Positions 24,456 through 34,157 are shown, counted from the first letter of the stretch. The stretch: DNA of 64,000 nucleotides from Janthinobacterium sp. Marseille (GCF_000013625.1 NC_009659.1:3534001-3598000), one strand, 5' to 3'. Program-made: numbers and translations. The notes: generated by a model from the letters alone, not told the origin.

Positions 24456-25208
24456 ATGAAGCGCACTCTTTACCGTAATCTGGAATCAATGTTGCTCGCC
24501 ACCGTGATCGCTACTTCAGCGAGCGCCACGCTGGCGCAAACACCGGCCAAACGCAGTTTCAACCTGCCGCCATCGGCCGACCTGAACTATGCAATCAACG
24601 CCAACCAGCGCGGCTTGCCACTGAATGGCACGGCCGTCCTCCATTGGAAGACCGACAAGACAACTTACTCGATTACAACTGAAACCCGCGCCATGCTGCT
24701 GGGCAAAATACTGGAAGCCAAAAGCGAAGGCACCATTGATGCCTTTGGCCTGGCACCACTCACTTCCACCGAAAAGCGCTATCGCAAGGATCCAACCACG
24801 GTGACCTTCAATCGCGATGCCAAAACGATCAGTTTCAGCGCATCCGATGCCAGCTATCCGATCAAGGGCGGCGAACAGGATCGCAACAGCATAGTCTGGC
24901 AATTGGCGACCATTGCACGTAGCACACCGAACAAATTCAAAACCGGTGCCAGCATTCCGGTAACCGTAGTCGGACAAAAAGATGCGGATGCATGGGTCTT
25001 CAAAGTCAGCAAAGCCGAAAAAATCAAAACCGCAACCGGCGACCTGAACACGGTAAAAGTCAGCCGCGTCGTCAAGGATGGTGACAATGGACAAAAGCTC
25101 GACATCTGGTTTGCACCGTCGATGGAATGGTATCCGGCTCGCGTACGCATTACCGAACCTGAAGGCGACTTCATCGAACAGACCCTCACCAAAGTAGATC
25201 CGGTATAG
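24456..25208 (+). CDS. exported DUF3108 protein
   Basis: A 250-residue precursor with signal peptide ending ATLAQ. The domain is DUF3108, paralogous to the gene just upstream: both have LPPSA near the start, YP-x-x-GGEQDR-x-S and LDIW-AP-x-x-WYP near the end. The 37-base gap suggests an operon. The family is periplasmic and beta-rich; its role is not known. Confidence 0.82.
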   Translation: MKRTLYRNLESMLLATVIATSASATLAQTPAKRSFNLPPSADLNYAINANQRGLPLNGTAVLHWKTDKTTYSITTETRAMLLGKILEAKSEGTIDAFGLAPLTSTEKRYRKDPTTVTFNRDAKTISFSASDASYPIKGGEQDRNSIVWQLATIARSTPNKFKTGASIPVTVVGQKDADAWVFKVSKAEKIKTATGDLNTVKVSRVVKDGDNGQKLDIWFAPSMEWYPARVRITEPEGDFIEQTLTKVDPV

Positions 25209-25269
25209 CTCCTATATAGCCTGACAGACGAAGCGATAAGCCGGCACGGCATATAATTCGGCTTCGGTC

Positions 25270-25289
25270 GGCACTTTGGATAAAGTGCC
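25270..25289 (+). promoter_or_regulatory. 8-bp hairpin in the queC leader
   Basis: GGCACTTT (25270-25277), loop GGAT, AAAGTGCC (25282-25289). It sits 24 bases before the queC start, near the ribosome binding site. It does not match the preQ1-I riboswitch, whose loop is longer and A-rich. No T-run follows directly. Confidence 0.4.
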
Positions 25290-25313
25290 ACGCTTTTGTT
25301 GATGAAGGAAATT

Positions 25314-26021
25314 ATGAGTTCTGCAGATGGTGCACTGGTATTGTTCAGCGGTGGGCAAGACTCCACGACTTGTGTGGCATGGGCGCTGAAGCGCTACGCC
25401 AAGGTTGAAACGATAGGTTTCGATTACGGCCAGCGTCATGCCGTCGAACTGGAAGTGCGTCCTGACGTGCTGCGATCCTTGCGCGATATTAATCCGGAGT
25501 GGAACAAAAAGTTGGGGGAAGATCACATGATAGATCTGTCGCTCATCTCCAAAATATCCAACACCGCGATGACGCAAGACGTAGAAATCACCATGATGGA
25601 AAACGGCTTGCCGAATACCTTTGTACCCGGCCGCAATTTGCTGTTCATGACAGTCGCTGCGACCGTCGCTTATCGTCGCGGACTCGATGTATTGGTCGGC
25701 GGCATGTGCGAAACCGATTTCTCGGGCTATCCGGATTGTCGCGACGATACGATGAAAGCCTTGCAGGTCGCGCTCAACCTCGGTATGGCGACCCGCCTCA
25801 AGCTGGAAACACCGCTGATGTGGATAGACAAGGCAGAGACCTGGAAGATGGCACAAGACCTCGGTGGCAAGCCATTGGTCGACCTGATCCGTGCCGGCAC
25901 CCACACCTGCTATCTCGGCGAACGCGGTGCCTTGCATGACTGGGGATATGGCTGCGGCACATGTCCTGCATGCGAATTGCGTGCGCGTGGATATGCGAAC
26001 TTCGCTGCGCAAGAAAAGTAA
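25314..26021 (+). CDS. queC: 7-cyano-7-deazaguanine synthase
   Basis: The ATG at 25314 (AAGGAA five bases upstream) gives 235 residues. The PP-loop [11 protein letters not shown] is at residues 9-19; FDYGQRH and [12 protein letters not shown] follow; the C-terminal zinc site has Cys in TCYLG and CGTCPAC. QueC converts 7-carboxy-7-deazaguanine to preQ0 with ATP and ammonia in queuosine synthesis. The other que genes are not in the window. Confidence 0.95.
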   Translation: MSSADGALVLFSGGQDSTTCVAWALKRYAKVETIGFDYGQRHAVELEVRPDVLRSLRDINPEWNKKLGEDHMIDLSLISKISNTAMTQDVEITMMENGLPNTFVPGRNLLFMTVAATVAYRRGLDVLVGGMCETDFSGYPDCRDDTMKALQVALNLGMATRLKLETPLMWIDKAETWKMAQDLGGKPLVDLIRAGTHTCYLGERGALHDWGYGCGTCPACELRARGYANFAAQEK

Positions 26022-26400
26022 GCCGGCGACAAGCTCCGCCGCGCCGTGTTAATTAAGCGTTAAATTGCAACACTCCCGGGTTTTTAGCTGCAGACAGGTC
26101 TTCAGGATAATCTGAAACCCGGGCTCTCCTCCTCTTCTCCCCGCAAACTCCACATTTACGACGCGCGCAATCTGCGCATTCATCGCCTCTGTACGCCTCG
26201 AATTTACGCTTGAAAATTTGCGACAGCGCAACTGTGAAAAAGAAGTCTGAAAATATTCAAACAGCAGTCTCAAAATATTTCATTGATGGGTTAAATTTAT
26301 GCATCAATGAGCTTGTGAGCGGCTGATATGGTGGCGTGCCCCTACGCTGCAACGATCAGTGAGGGTTATAACTATAGTTACCCAATCAAAGGACACGACC
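26022..26400. promoter_or_regulatory. lactate permease upstream region with an inverted repeat
   Basis: No gene is seen. At 26280-26310 TCATTGATG and CATCAATGA form a 9-bp inverted repeat 13 bases apart, about 90 bases before the permease start, a fit position for an operator. It does not resemble the LldR site. A 74-codon minus-strand frame here has no ribosome binding site. Confidence 0.45.
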
Positions 26401-28074
26401 ATGATATGGCAACAGATTTACGATCCGCTTAACAGTTTCGGCTTCTCCACCATCGCCGCCGGTATACCGGTTGCAGTACTCCTCGCAGCACTCGCATTCT
26501 TCCACATGAAAGCCCACCTCGCGGCGGGCTTGGCACTCGTAGTCGGCATCGTCATCGCCGCTTTCGTCTTCGGCATGCCGGTGGCAATGGCCGGCAAGGC
26601 GGCAGGTTACGGTATTGCGGCCGGCCTGTTCCCGATCGGCTGGATCGTACTGAATATTATCTTCCTGCACCGCCTGACCACGCTCAACGGATACTTCAAG
26701 GTTTTGCAAAACAGCATCAGCGGCATCACCGAAGATAGACGCCTGCAACTGTTGCTGGTGGCATTCTGCTTTGGCGCCTTCTTCGAAGGTGCCGCCGGTT
26801 TCGGCACCCCGGTCGCTGTAACCGGTGCGATCCTGATCGGCCTTGGCTTCTCGCCTTTGGCCGCATCCGGCCTGGCACTGATTGCCAATACCGCGCCAGT
26901 TGCTTATGGTGCACTCGGCGCACCTGTGATCGCGTTGTCGGCTGTAACCGGTATCGATTTGCTCGACCTGTCATCGATGATTGGTCGCCAGTTGCCATTC
27001 TTCTCAGTGCTGGTGCCGTTCTGGCTGATCTGGGCGTTTGCCGGTTTCCGCGGCATGCGCGAGATCTGGCCGGCGATTCTGGTTGCCGGCGTATCGTTCG
27101 CGATACCGCAATTCGTCGTCTCGAACTACCACGGCCCATGGCTGGTTGACGTGATTGCAGCGATTGTTTCGATGGGCTCGCTGACATTGTTCCTCAAAGT
27201 ATGGCAACCGAAGAAAATCTGGACTTCGACCGCCCTGCGCAATCGCAATGACAATTCCAAGGATGACATCAAGCCTGAACCGGAGTCGGAAGAGAAACCG
27301 GTACTGGCCAGCATCAGCGTCGCAAAGTCGTGGATGCCATGGGTCATCCTGTCAGTCTTCGTTTTCATCTGGGGTACACCATTATTCAAGAAAGCGATTG
27401 ACACAATCTGGTCATGGAAATATGCGATCCCCGGCCTCGACAAGATGGTCATGAAGATGCCACCGGTTGCGAAGGAGCCTTTCCTCGAAGCTGCCGTCTT
27501 TAACTTCAATGTATTGTCGATGGCGGGTACCGGCATCCTGGTTTCTGCGATCGTCGCCGGTGTATTGATGGGCTACTCATTCAAACGCCTGCTGCAGGAA
27601 TACTGGCAAACCATCAAGCTGGTGCGTTACTCATTGCTGACCATTTGTGCGATGTTCGGCGTCGGTTACCTGACCAAGTACTCGGGCCTGGACGCCACCC
27701 TGGGCCTGGCCTTCGCACATACCGGTGTGTTCTATCCGATGTTTGGTACTTTGCTCGGCTGGCTCGGTGTGGCATTGACCGGTTCGGATACCGCCGCCAA
27801 CGTCTTGTTCGGCAGCCTGCAAAAAACCACCGCCGAACAACTTGGCTTGCCGCCGGTACTGATGGCATCGGCCAATAGCTCCGGTGGTGTGATGGGCAAG
27901 ATGATCGATGCGCAATCCATCGTAGTGGCCTCCACTGCAACCAAGTGGTATGGACATGAGGGTGATATCTTGCGTTACGTCTTCTTCCATTCGATCGCAC
28001 TGGCCATCCTGGTCGGCTTCCTGGTCACCCTGCAAGCCTATGTGATTCCATTCACACTGATGGTTGTGAAATAA
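26401..28074 (+). CDS. lldP: L-lactate permease (LctP family)
   Basis: The ATG at 26401 has AAAGGA seven bases upstream and gives 557 residues with 12 or more membrane segments. Family hallmarks: GAFFEGAAGFGTPVAVTGAI near residue 120, NTAPVAYGALGAPV near 160, and near the C-terminus LTGSDTAANVLFGSLQ and SANSSGGVMGKMI. LctP proteins take up lactate or glycolate with protons. No lactate dehydrogenase or regulator gene lies next to it. Confidence 0.92.
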   Translation: MIWQQIYDPLNSFGFSTIAAGIPVAVLLAALAFFHMKAHLAAGLALVVGIVIAAFVFGMPVAMAGKAAGYGIAAGLFPIGWIVLNIIFLHRLTTLNGYFKVLQNSISGITEDRRLQLLLVAFCFGAFFEGAAGFGTPVAVTGAILIGLGFSPLAASGLALIANTAPVAYGALGAPVIALSAVTGIDLLDLSSMIGRQLPFFSVLVPFWLIWAFAGFRGMREIWPAILVAGVSFAIPQFVVSNYHGPWLVDVIAAIVSMGSLTLFLKVWQPKKIWTSTALRNRNDNSKDDIKPEPESEEKPVLASISVAKSWMPWVILSVFVFIWGTPLFKKAIDTIWSWKYAIPGLDKMVMKMPPVAKEPFLEAAVFNFNVLSMAGTGILVSAIVAGVLMGYSFKRLLQEYWQTIKLVRYSLLTICAMFGVGYLTKYSGLDATLGLAFAHTGVFYPMFGTLLGWLGVALTGSDTAANVLFGSLQKTTAEQLGLPPVLMASANSSGGVMGKMIDAQSIVVASTATKWYGHEGDILRYVFFHSIALAILVGFLVTLQAYVIPFTLMVVK

Positions 28075-28100
28075 AAACCGGCAGCTAATACGCTGAAACT

Positions 28101-28129
28101 AAAAAGGCCCCTGAACGGGGCCTTTTTTA
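28101..28129. terminator. bidirectional terminator after the lactate permease
   Basis: AAAAAGGCCCC, loop TGAAC, GGGGCCTTTTTT. T-runs on both strands serve the permease gene and the convergent gene at 28142. Confidence 0.92.
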
Positions 28130-28141
28130 TTTTGCATCTGC

Positions 28142-28603
28142 TTATCGTGGAGCACTGCCCGCCGGCATATTCGGATACATGGGTTCCACTGGTGCTGTTG
28201 CTGGTGGTGGCGGAGCGACATGGATCGTGGTGGTTTCACGCAAGACACCGCCACCGCTGACACTACCGGAGACGGTCGTGTCCTGCCCGCTCATGCGCCG
28301 TATGCAGTCCGGCCGGTCCGCGTCGGGTAAGGCATTACAGCGTATCTGTGCATTCTTTTGATAAACCGAAGCATCGTCGTCTTTCAATTTGCCGTGGCGC
28401 GCTTCGTTCAGTGCCGCACCGGCATCGCGCAGGCAGGTCGCTCGATCTTGTGCTGACCGGCCATCCATACAGGCAGCCCGATCCTGCTGATAATTGCTGA
28501 GCGCGGTGTCAGCAGCAGACGCCAAGCCTGCAGCAAAGGAAATGCAAAATACGCACAGAGATATACCCAGCGCCTTGTAAACGACATTTTTATTTAATTG
28601 CAT
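28142..28603 (-). CDS. exported protein of unknown function with Cys pairs
   Basis: A 153-residue precursor; signal peptide to about ASA at residue 30. The mature part has four Cys in two similar segments (DRAACMDGRSAQDRATCLRD and IRCNALPDADRPDCIRRM), suggesting two disulfides, then a Gly/Ser stretch and a Pro-rich C-terminus. No known domain. Monocistronic between two terminated neighbours. Confidence 0.7.
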   Translation of the reverse strand: MQLNKNVVYKALGISLCVFCISFAAGLASAADTALSNYQQDRAACMDGRSAQDRATCLRDAGAALNEARHGKLKDDDASVYQKNAQIRCNALPDADRPDCIRRMSGQDTTVSGSVSGGGVLRETTTIHVAPPPPATAPVEPMYPNMPAGSAPR

Positions 28604-28856
28604 GGCAGCCTCCTGTTAAGGAAAGTCTCAGTTTAGGAGCCCGTTTTTTTCCCGTATGTACGGTAACCGACTTATACCAACTTGAAATTGCAGGATGGCA
28701 AGGCGCTGCAAAAAGCCGTGCAGGGAGTAAATTCCCGGCCATTTCCCTGCACAATCATTTAATTCAATGACATACTTGCCCTTACGCCAAGACTGGTCGG
28801 CAACGCGCCGGTACTTCTGGTGTCAATTAAAAATAGATCATTCAAGAGAGACAGTA

Positions 28857-29489
28857 ATGCCCCAAACCAAGACGCCCCGCAAGCATTTTTCCATGTTGCG
28901 TGGCTTTCACCTGGCAGACTTTTTTACGCTGGGCAACGCCGCCTGCGGTGTAGCGGCGGTATTTTTTGCCATGTTGTATATGGCCAGCCATTCGCTGACA
29001 CACTTCTACGCTGCTGCGGCAATGGCTCCGGCCGCTTTCATATTCGACGTTCTGGATGGTCGCATTGCACGCTGGCGCCGCCAGCACTCGGCGATGGGAC
29101 GCGAGCTGGATTCGCTAGCCGATGTGATTTCATTCGGCCTGGCGCCGGTTACGCTGGGTTTTGCGGCGGGCCTGACTGGTGGCTGGGATTGGGTTGCGAT
29201 GATTTACTTCGTCTGCTGCGGCGTCAGCCGCCTGGCGCGCTACAACGTCACGGCAGAAAGCCTGTCGGAGGGAGCGGACAAGGTTGCCTACTTTGAAGGA
29301 ACGCCGATCCCGACCAGCGTCATCATTACCGGCATCCTGGCCTGGCTGGCATCAACAGGCAACGTAGGTGCGGCGATTTACGGCGGCGTATGGCTGCTCG
29401 GCCCATGGGAATTGCATCCGCTGGCCTTGCTGTTTGCGCTGTCCGGCACATTAATGATCAGCAAGACGCTACACATCCCGAAATTCTAA
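28857..29489 (+). CDS. pssA: CDP-diacylglycerol-serine O-phosphatidyltransferase
   Basis: The ATG at 28857 (GAGAG upstream) gives 210 residues with several membrane segments. The CDP-alcohol phosphatidyltransferase motif is intact: DGRIARWRRQHSAMGRELDS, with LAD following, i.e. D-G-x2-A-R-x8-G-x3-D-x3-D. The length and hydrophobic profile fit the PssA type of phosphatidylserine synthase rather than PgsA. It makes phosphatidylserine, precursor of phosphatidylethanolamine; psd is not adjacent here. Confidence 0.88.
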   Translation: MPQTKTPRKHFSMLRGFHLADFFTLGNAACGVAAVFFAMLYMASHSLTHFYAAAAMAPAAFIFDVLDGRIARWRRQHSAMGRELDSLADVISFGLAPVTLGFAAGLTGGWDWVAMIYFVCCGVSRLARYNVTAESLSEGADKVAYFEGTPIPTSVIITGILAWLASTGNVGAAIYGGVWLLGPWELHPLALLFALSGTLMISKTLHIPKF

Positions 29490-29503
29490 TGACCCGGCTG
29501 GTA

Positions 29504-29538
29504 GCGGCGCTGTCCTATAAGCGATAGATCAGCGCCGC
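29504..29538. repeat. 9-bp inverted repeat downstream of pssA
   Basis: GCGGCGCTG (29504-29512) and CAGCGCCGC (29530-29538), loop of 17. It may end the pssA transcript, though no T-run follows. It overlaps the end of a small minus-strand ORF. Confidence 0.5.
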
Positions 29539-29589
29539 CAGCACGACTGCCGCGGCGGAGACCGCGGTGAAGGTATCAAGCAAATCCAA
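29515..29589 (-). CDS. possible 24-residue single-pass membrane peptide
   Basis: A TTG at 29589 has AGGGGG five bases upstream and opens a short frame: MDLLDTFTAVSAAAVVLAAL, then IYRL and stop. It is one hydrophobic helix with an acidic start and a basic end, like other bacterial membrane micropeptides. The TTG start and the overlap with an inverted repeat leave it uncertain. Confidence 0.3.
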   Translation of the reverse strand: MDLLDTFTAVSAAAVVLAALIYRL

Positions 29590-29813
29590 AATAGCCCCCT
29601 GCTGCAAAAATTGACGGTTGTCATCAGCTTAGGCAGGGAGCACCTGATTTCCAACGAAGTCTTTGTTGGACTCTTATGCGAAAAACGCATATTGCCTTGC
29701 ATCCATTGTTTTGTATCAAATGTAACAAGGCGTAAATGCGTTGGCGAATTAAGCTGAATAATCTTTCAATGGATGCTTCAAACACGTATGCGTGCTTGTA
29801 AAGGGGAGTAACC

Positions 29814-30101
29814 ATGAAGAAAAAGCTTATCGCACTGACGATAGCACTGGTCGTCGTCAACGCCACCGCAGCACAACTGTCCGCCGAAGCTTATAGAAGC
29901 AAACATGCACAGGACAAGACTGCGTCTTACAAGGCACCGGCGCCGGTACAAAGCATTACCAAATCCGAAGCGAAAGCAGCCAATATGGCGCTGATCGTAG
30001 AAAACTTCGAAAGAATCGACGCCAATAATGACGGCATCGTCACGCGCAATGAGCTACGTGCTTATGTGCTGTCAACGCGCCGCCATGTGCCGCTGACCTG
30101 A
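29814..30101 (+). CDS. exported EF-hand protein
   Basis: A 95-residue precursor; signal peptide MKKKLIALTIALVVVNATAA. Near residue 67 lies one EF-hand loop, DANNDGIVTRNE, with all calcium ligands. A single hand in so short a protein suggests dimerisation or a signalling role in the periplasm. AAGGGGAG lies before the ATG. The 324 bases between pssA and this gene otherwise hold only the hairpin and micropeptide listed. Confidence 0.75.
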   Translation: MKKKLIALTIALVVVNATAAQLSAEAYRSKHAQDKTASYKAPAPVQSITKSEAKAANMALIVENFERIDANNDGIVTRNELRAYVLSTRRHVPLT

Positions 30102-30122
30102 GTTGTAACTAACTCTGGCGAT

Positions 30123-31373
30123 TCATTCCTTGGGATCGCCGGGCTGTTTTTTGAGCGCGGCAGCCACTGCCTGCACCCTTGCCTCATGGATCGCTTCCGG
30201 TATGCGTTGTGCCTGGTCCGGATAACGTTGTCGCGTCAATTCTGCAATCTCCCCGCCATTCACCGTTTGTGCCGCTGCCAGCGCTGCCTGCAGATAGGCC
30301 TTTTGCGGGAAAGGTTTGTCTGCGAAACCAGTACGTCCGCGATGGTCACACTCTGATGCCTGCAACATTTCAATAAAGCGTTGCGGCTTGCGGAAAGCGT
30401 CACAACGCTCCAGTAAATTCACTATCGTATTCGCACGCAATTCCAGCGCGCGCCCGACATTGCCATGCTCCCGCGCCGTCATCAGCGCCAGGTCCCGGCA
30501 ATCATTCGGGATTTTCAGGCGTTTACTGACCGTATCCACCAGTTTCACGCTATGCATTTCATGTCCGTGATGCCGCGGCCATTGATCGGGTAGTGTCACG
30601 CCTTTGCCGAGGTCATGCAGCAAGGCGGCACAACGCACCGGCAAATCGGCCTTGATGCCGGCCGCATAGTCGATGACCAGCATGATGTGCACCCCGGTAT
30701 CGATTTCCGGATGATATTGCGCCGGTTGCGGCACACCCCACAGCACGTCCAGTTCAGGCAGGATACGTTGCAAGGCACCGCAGTCGCGCAGCACTTCAAA
30801 CATGCGTGACGGTCGCACTTCCATCAAACCACGCGCCAGCTCTTGCCACACGCGCTCAGGCACCAGCGCATCGACTTCGCCGGCTGTCACCATGTCTTGC
30901 ATCAATGTATTCGTTTCCGCCGCCACCGTGAATTCGGGAAAGCGTGCGGCAAAACGCGCGATGCGCAATATGCGCACAGGGTCTTCGGCAAAGGCGGGAG
31001 ATACATGGCGAAAGATACGCAGCTCGAGGTCCCGTTTGCCCCCGAAGGGATCAACGATGCTGCCATCTTCATCTTGCGCCATCGCATTAATGGTCAGGTC
31101 ACGACGAATTAGATCTTCTTCCAGCGTCACGCTGGCATCGGTATGGAATACAAAGCCCTTGTAACCGGGTGCAGTCTTGCGCTCGGTACGCGCCAATGCA
31201 TATTCGGCGTGCGTCTTTGGATGCAGGAAGACCGGGAAGTCTTTGCCGACCGGGGTATAACCTTGTGCCACCATGGCCTCCGGTGTTGCACCCACGACGA
31301 CGTAATCGCGATCCTTGACGGCGACGCCCAGCAATTCATCGCGTACTGCACCGCCAACGATGTAAGTCTTCAT
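30123..31373 (-). CDS. cca: CCA-adding tRNA nucleotidyltransferase with HD domain
   Basis: A 416-residue product. The head domain opens YIVGGAVRDELLG, then KDRDYVVVGATPE; the RRDLTINAMAQDEDG motif follows. From about residue 225 an HD domain appears (ALLHDLGKG, then HHGHEMHSV), found in the gamma/betaproteobacterial type with phosphatase activity. It repairs or adds the 3' CCA of tRNA. Six bases separate it from the GST gene upstream on the same strand. Confidence 0.93.
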   Translation of the reverse strand: MKTYIVGGAVRDELLGVAVKDRDYVVVGATPEAMVAQGYTPVGKDFPVFLHPKTHAEYALARTERKTAPGYKGFVFHTDASVTLEEDLIRRDLTINAMAQDEDGSIVDPFGGKRDLELRIFRHVSPAFAEDPVRILRIARFAARFPEFTVAAETNTLMQDMVTAGEVDALVPERVWQELARGLMEVRPSRMFEVLRDCGALQRILPELDVLWGVPQPAQYHPEIDTGVHIMLVIDYAAGIKADLPVRCAALLHDLGKGVTLPDQWPRHHGHEMHSVKLVDTVSKRLKIPNDCRDLALMTAREHGNVGRALELRANTIVNLLERCDAFRKPQRFIEMLQASECDHRGRTGFADKPFPQKAYLQAALAAAQTVNGGEIAELTRQRYPDQAQRIPEAIHEARVQAVAAALKKQPGDPKE

Positions 31374-31379
31374 GTCAGT

Positions 31380-32093
31380 TCAATCGGGATAGGTATCGTA
31401 TTTTTCTATGTGATTGGTTTCAGCCATTGCACCGGCTATCCATTGGGCGACGGCAGGATGTGCGGCGACGCGCTCGACATAGGCATCCAGTGCCGGCGCC
31501 AGCACAACTTCATAGGTGCGGAAGCGCATGACAACCGGGGCAAAGTAAGCGTCAGCAATCGAAAACTCACCGAATAAATACTGGCTGGGACCGGATAAGG
31601 CGAGGCAGTTTTCCCAGATCTCGCTGATGCGGCCGATATCGGCTTGCGCTTCCAGCGTACGTCCCTTGCCCGGGAATTTGGCGCGTATATTCATCCACAT
31701 CGCAGAACGCACACCAGTGAAGCCGGAATGCATTTCCGCACAAATAGAGCGCGCCAGCGCACGTGCCGCCACATCTTCCGGCCACATTTTCTTTTCCGGG
31801 AATTGCTCGGCCAGGTATTCGCAAATCGCCAGCGAATCCCAGATCACGGTTTCCCCTGCCAGCAAGACCGGCACCCGGCCGGCAGCCGAGTAATGCGCAA
31901 TCTGCATCGTCGTATCCGAACGATCCAGCAATACTGAAATTTCCTGGAACGGAATATTGAAAGCCGTCATCGCAACCCAAGGACGCATGGACCAAGAAGA
32001 ATAATTCTTGTTGGCGATCACCAGCTTCAAGCCATTCTTTTCTGCGTTACCCAGCGTTTGCGACAAAGTCGGATCGAGTTCTGTAGTTTGCAT
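31380..32093 (-). CDS. glutathione S-transferase family protein
   Basis: A 237-residue product. The thioredoxin-like N-domain has NKNYSSWSMRPWVAM with the expected catalytic Ser, then GRVPVL and the Glu-Ser-like turn IWDSLAICEYL; the helical C-domain has FSIADAYFAPVVMRF. About 18 residues precede the usual start, so an internal start is possible, though none with a better ribosome binding site was found. Likely co-transcribed with cca. Confidence 0.85.
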   Translation of the reverse strand: MQTTELDPTLSQTLGNAEKNGLKLVIANKNYSSWSMRPWVAMTAFNIPFQEISVLLDRSDTTMQIAHYSAAGRVPVLLAGETVIWDSLAICEYLAEQFPEKKMWPEDVAARALARSICAEMHSGFTGVRSAMWMNIRAKFPGKGRTLEAQADIGRISEIWENCLALSGPSQYLFGEFSIADAYFAPVVMRFRTYEVVLAPALDAYVERVAAHPAVAQWIAGAMAETNHIEKYDTYPD

Positions 32094-32135
32094 AATGTCC
32101 GTAACAATAAAGTTCTTGTATGTCGCTGCGCCGCT

Positions 32136-34085
32136 TTACGGCAAATCCGTCGGTACAAATGCAGTCGGTGTGACGCTACCCAGGCGATCCTTCAATGATT
32201 GCGGTTTGCTCTCGAACATGGCCGCATAGTAAGTCGCATTGGAAAGTACTTTTTTCACATAATCACGGGTTTCCGAAAATGGAATCGACTCTGCAAAAAT
32301 TGCCCCTTCGACCGGACGCGTCAGGGTCGAACGCCATGCCCGCGGACGTCCAGGACCAGCGTTGTAAGCAGCCGTCGCCAGTGTTTGCGAACCGCCCAGA
32401 TCGTTCAAGACCATATTCAGGTAGCTGGTACCGAGCAGGATATTGGTTTCGATTTCATTGACCTGGCTGTGCGCGTAATCGGTCATACCTATCTTCTTGG
32501 CCACATGGCGCGCGGTAGCAGGCATCAATTGCATCAGGCCTGATGCGCCGACGTGTGAACGTGCATCCATGATGAAACGTGATTCCTGGCGGATCAGGCC
32601 ATACACCCAGGCCATTTCCAAACCCAGCTTTTGTGTGGCGGTACGCATGACATCACGATAAGGCGATGGGAAGCGCTGCGTGAAATCAACCTCTATCTTG
32701 GTCCGATCCGATGTATTGACCATGCGATCCAGCACTTCGCTACGACGGGCAAATTCGGCCGCAGCCAGATGCTGGCGCTCATTCATCTTGCGCAGCTCCC
32801 AGTTCCACTCGCGGTAACCTTCAAAGCGCAAACCCAGATCGAAGAATTTGAAGGCGCGACGGAAACCCTGATTGGCAGCCATAGGTGCAATCTCTTCTTC
32901 CGTTACCGGAGTCGCACGCGGCGGTATCGTAATTTTTTGCCCCAATTCTTCCAGTGCCAGCTGACCATAGAAATTGGTTTGCGATGCGATCGATTGCATC
33001 AATGCATTGGCTTCATCCCGCTTGCCTTCTTCGCGCAGTGCACGCGCCAGCCAATAGGTCCAGGTCGCATCATCGCGCAATGATGGCGGCATCGCTTCTA
33101 CACCTTGCCTGACCAGTTTCCAGTCACCGGCACGCAAGGCAGCACGAATCTTCCATTGATGACCTTCCAGCGACAAAGGTGCGTTACCCGCCTTGCGCCA
33201 GTAGTCTGCCGCTTCCGGTGCCAGCTTCATCGAAGCCTGCAAGGCGATTTGCGCCCAGCCCTGTGCTTCCTGCTTCTTATTCAGTAGCAGCGTGTTACCG
33301 GATAAAATTTCTGCCGCTTGTGCCGGATTGTTTTTCGCGATGCGACCCAAAGCGACGATGAATACTTCGTGCTTCACACGGCGGAAACCCACGCCCTTCG
33401 ATGTAATCAGCGCAGGCTTTTCCATCGCTGTGATCAGCGAACCATCATCTATCCCGGTAAACGGCACCAGGCGGCGCACGAAATCGGTAGAACCGGTTTC
33501 CGCCGCCAGGCGTATCTGCGCCCACAAGTCGTCTTCATTGAACTGGCTGTTTTCCATCAACATGCCGATCAGTGCGACACAACCTTCACCGTAATTCTTC
33601 GGCACAGTCAGCAAGGCACGCGCATCGACGGCAACATTCATGCCCTTTTGCGCCTTCGACATCAGCGCATAGCACTTCAATTGGGTATCGTCATCCAGCT
33701 GGAACTGCGGATATTGTTCATCGAAGGTCACCCAGTCGCGCCGCTTGCCCAGTTCGAGCAACCAGTCGTTGCGCAGGCGATCGGCAATCGCGCTGCCATT
33801 ATATTTATTCAGATAAGCCAGGATTTCGATCGGGCTGGCGTCCTTGATACGGGGCTTGAGCTGGTAGTAATCAACATAAGACGGAATCGCATAATTGCCG
33901 AGCCTGGAAGCGATATCGGCGGCACGTGCTGCGTCGCCGCGCCGTGACGCATCACGCAATGCTAAAAATGCATCGTCATCGCTGGCAAATCCCGCCGCGC
34001 GCTTTTGTGCATGCGCCGCCGGCAAAAGGAATACCGCAGATGCGGCGAGCAACATGACCCGCGCCAATAATTTATGCGAAAACAT
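32136..34085 (-). CDS. slt: soluble lytic murein transglycosylase
   Basis: The ATG at 34085 gives 649 residues with signal peptide ending AHA. The long superhelical U/L part covers most of the protein; the C-terminal SLT domain has catalytic Glu in RQESRFIMDARSHVGASGLM, then QLMPATARHVAKKIG and AYNAGPGR. It cleaves peptidoglycan to 1,6-anhydromuropeptides in the periplasm. It diverges from fau; the 117 bases between them hold a 39-base repeat. Confidence 0.93.
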   Translation of the reverse strand: MFSHKLLARVMLLAASAVFLLPAAHAQKRAAGFASDDDAFLALRDASRRGDAARAADIASRLGNYAIPSYVDYYQLKPRIKDASPIEILAYLNKYNGSAIADRLRNDWLLELGKRRDWVTFDEQYPQFQLDDDTQLKCYALMSKAQKGMNVAVDARALLTVPKNYGEGCVALIGMLMENSQFNEDDLWAQIRLAAETGSTDFVRRLVPFTGIDDGSLITAMEKPALITSKGVGFRRVKHEVFIVALGRIAKNNPAQAAEILSGNTLLLNKKQEAQGWAQIALQASMKLAPEAADYWRKAGNAPLSLEGHQWKIRAALRAGDWKLVRQGVEAMPPSLRDDATWTYWLARALREEGKRDEANALMQSIASQTNFYGQLALEELGQKITIPPRATPVTEEEIAPMAANQGFRRAFKFFDLGLRFEGYREWNWELRKMNERQHLAAAEFARRSEVLDRMVNTSDRTKIEVDFTQRFPSPYRDVMRTATQKLGLEMAWVYGLIRQESRFIMDARSHVGASGLMQLMPATARHVAKKIGMTDYAHSQVNEIETNILLGTSYLNMVLNDLGGSQTLATAAYNAGPGRPRAWRSTLTRPVEGAIFAESIPFSETRDYVKKVLSNATYYAAMFESKPQSLKDRLGSVTPTAFVPTDLP

Positions 34086-34118
34086 CAATTTCGTGACCCC
34101 TATTTTTATCCTGCTTAT

Positions 34119-34157
34119 ACTAGACCTCATTTCACCAATCGTCGTGAGATGCGTTCT
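34119..34157. repeat. 39-base dispersed repeat, copy 1
   Basis: ACTAGACCTCATTTCACCAA, then TCGTCGTGAGATGCGTTCT. It matches the copy at 52581-52619 at 33 of 39 positions. The arms are imperfectly complementary (CTCATTTCAC with GTGAGATG). It lies between slt and fau, overlapping a TATACT that could be the fau -10 box. Confidence 0.6.

Noticed and set aside
25270..25289. preQ1 riboswitch before queC
   Set aside because: The hairpin has a four-base loop and no A-rich tail pairing with it; it does not fit preQ1-I or preQ1-II.
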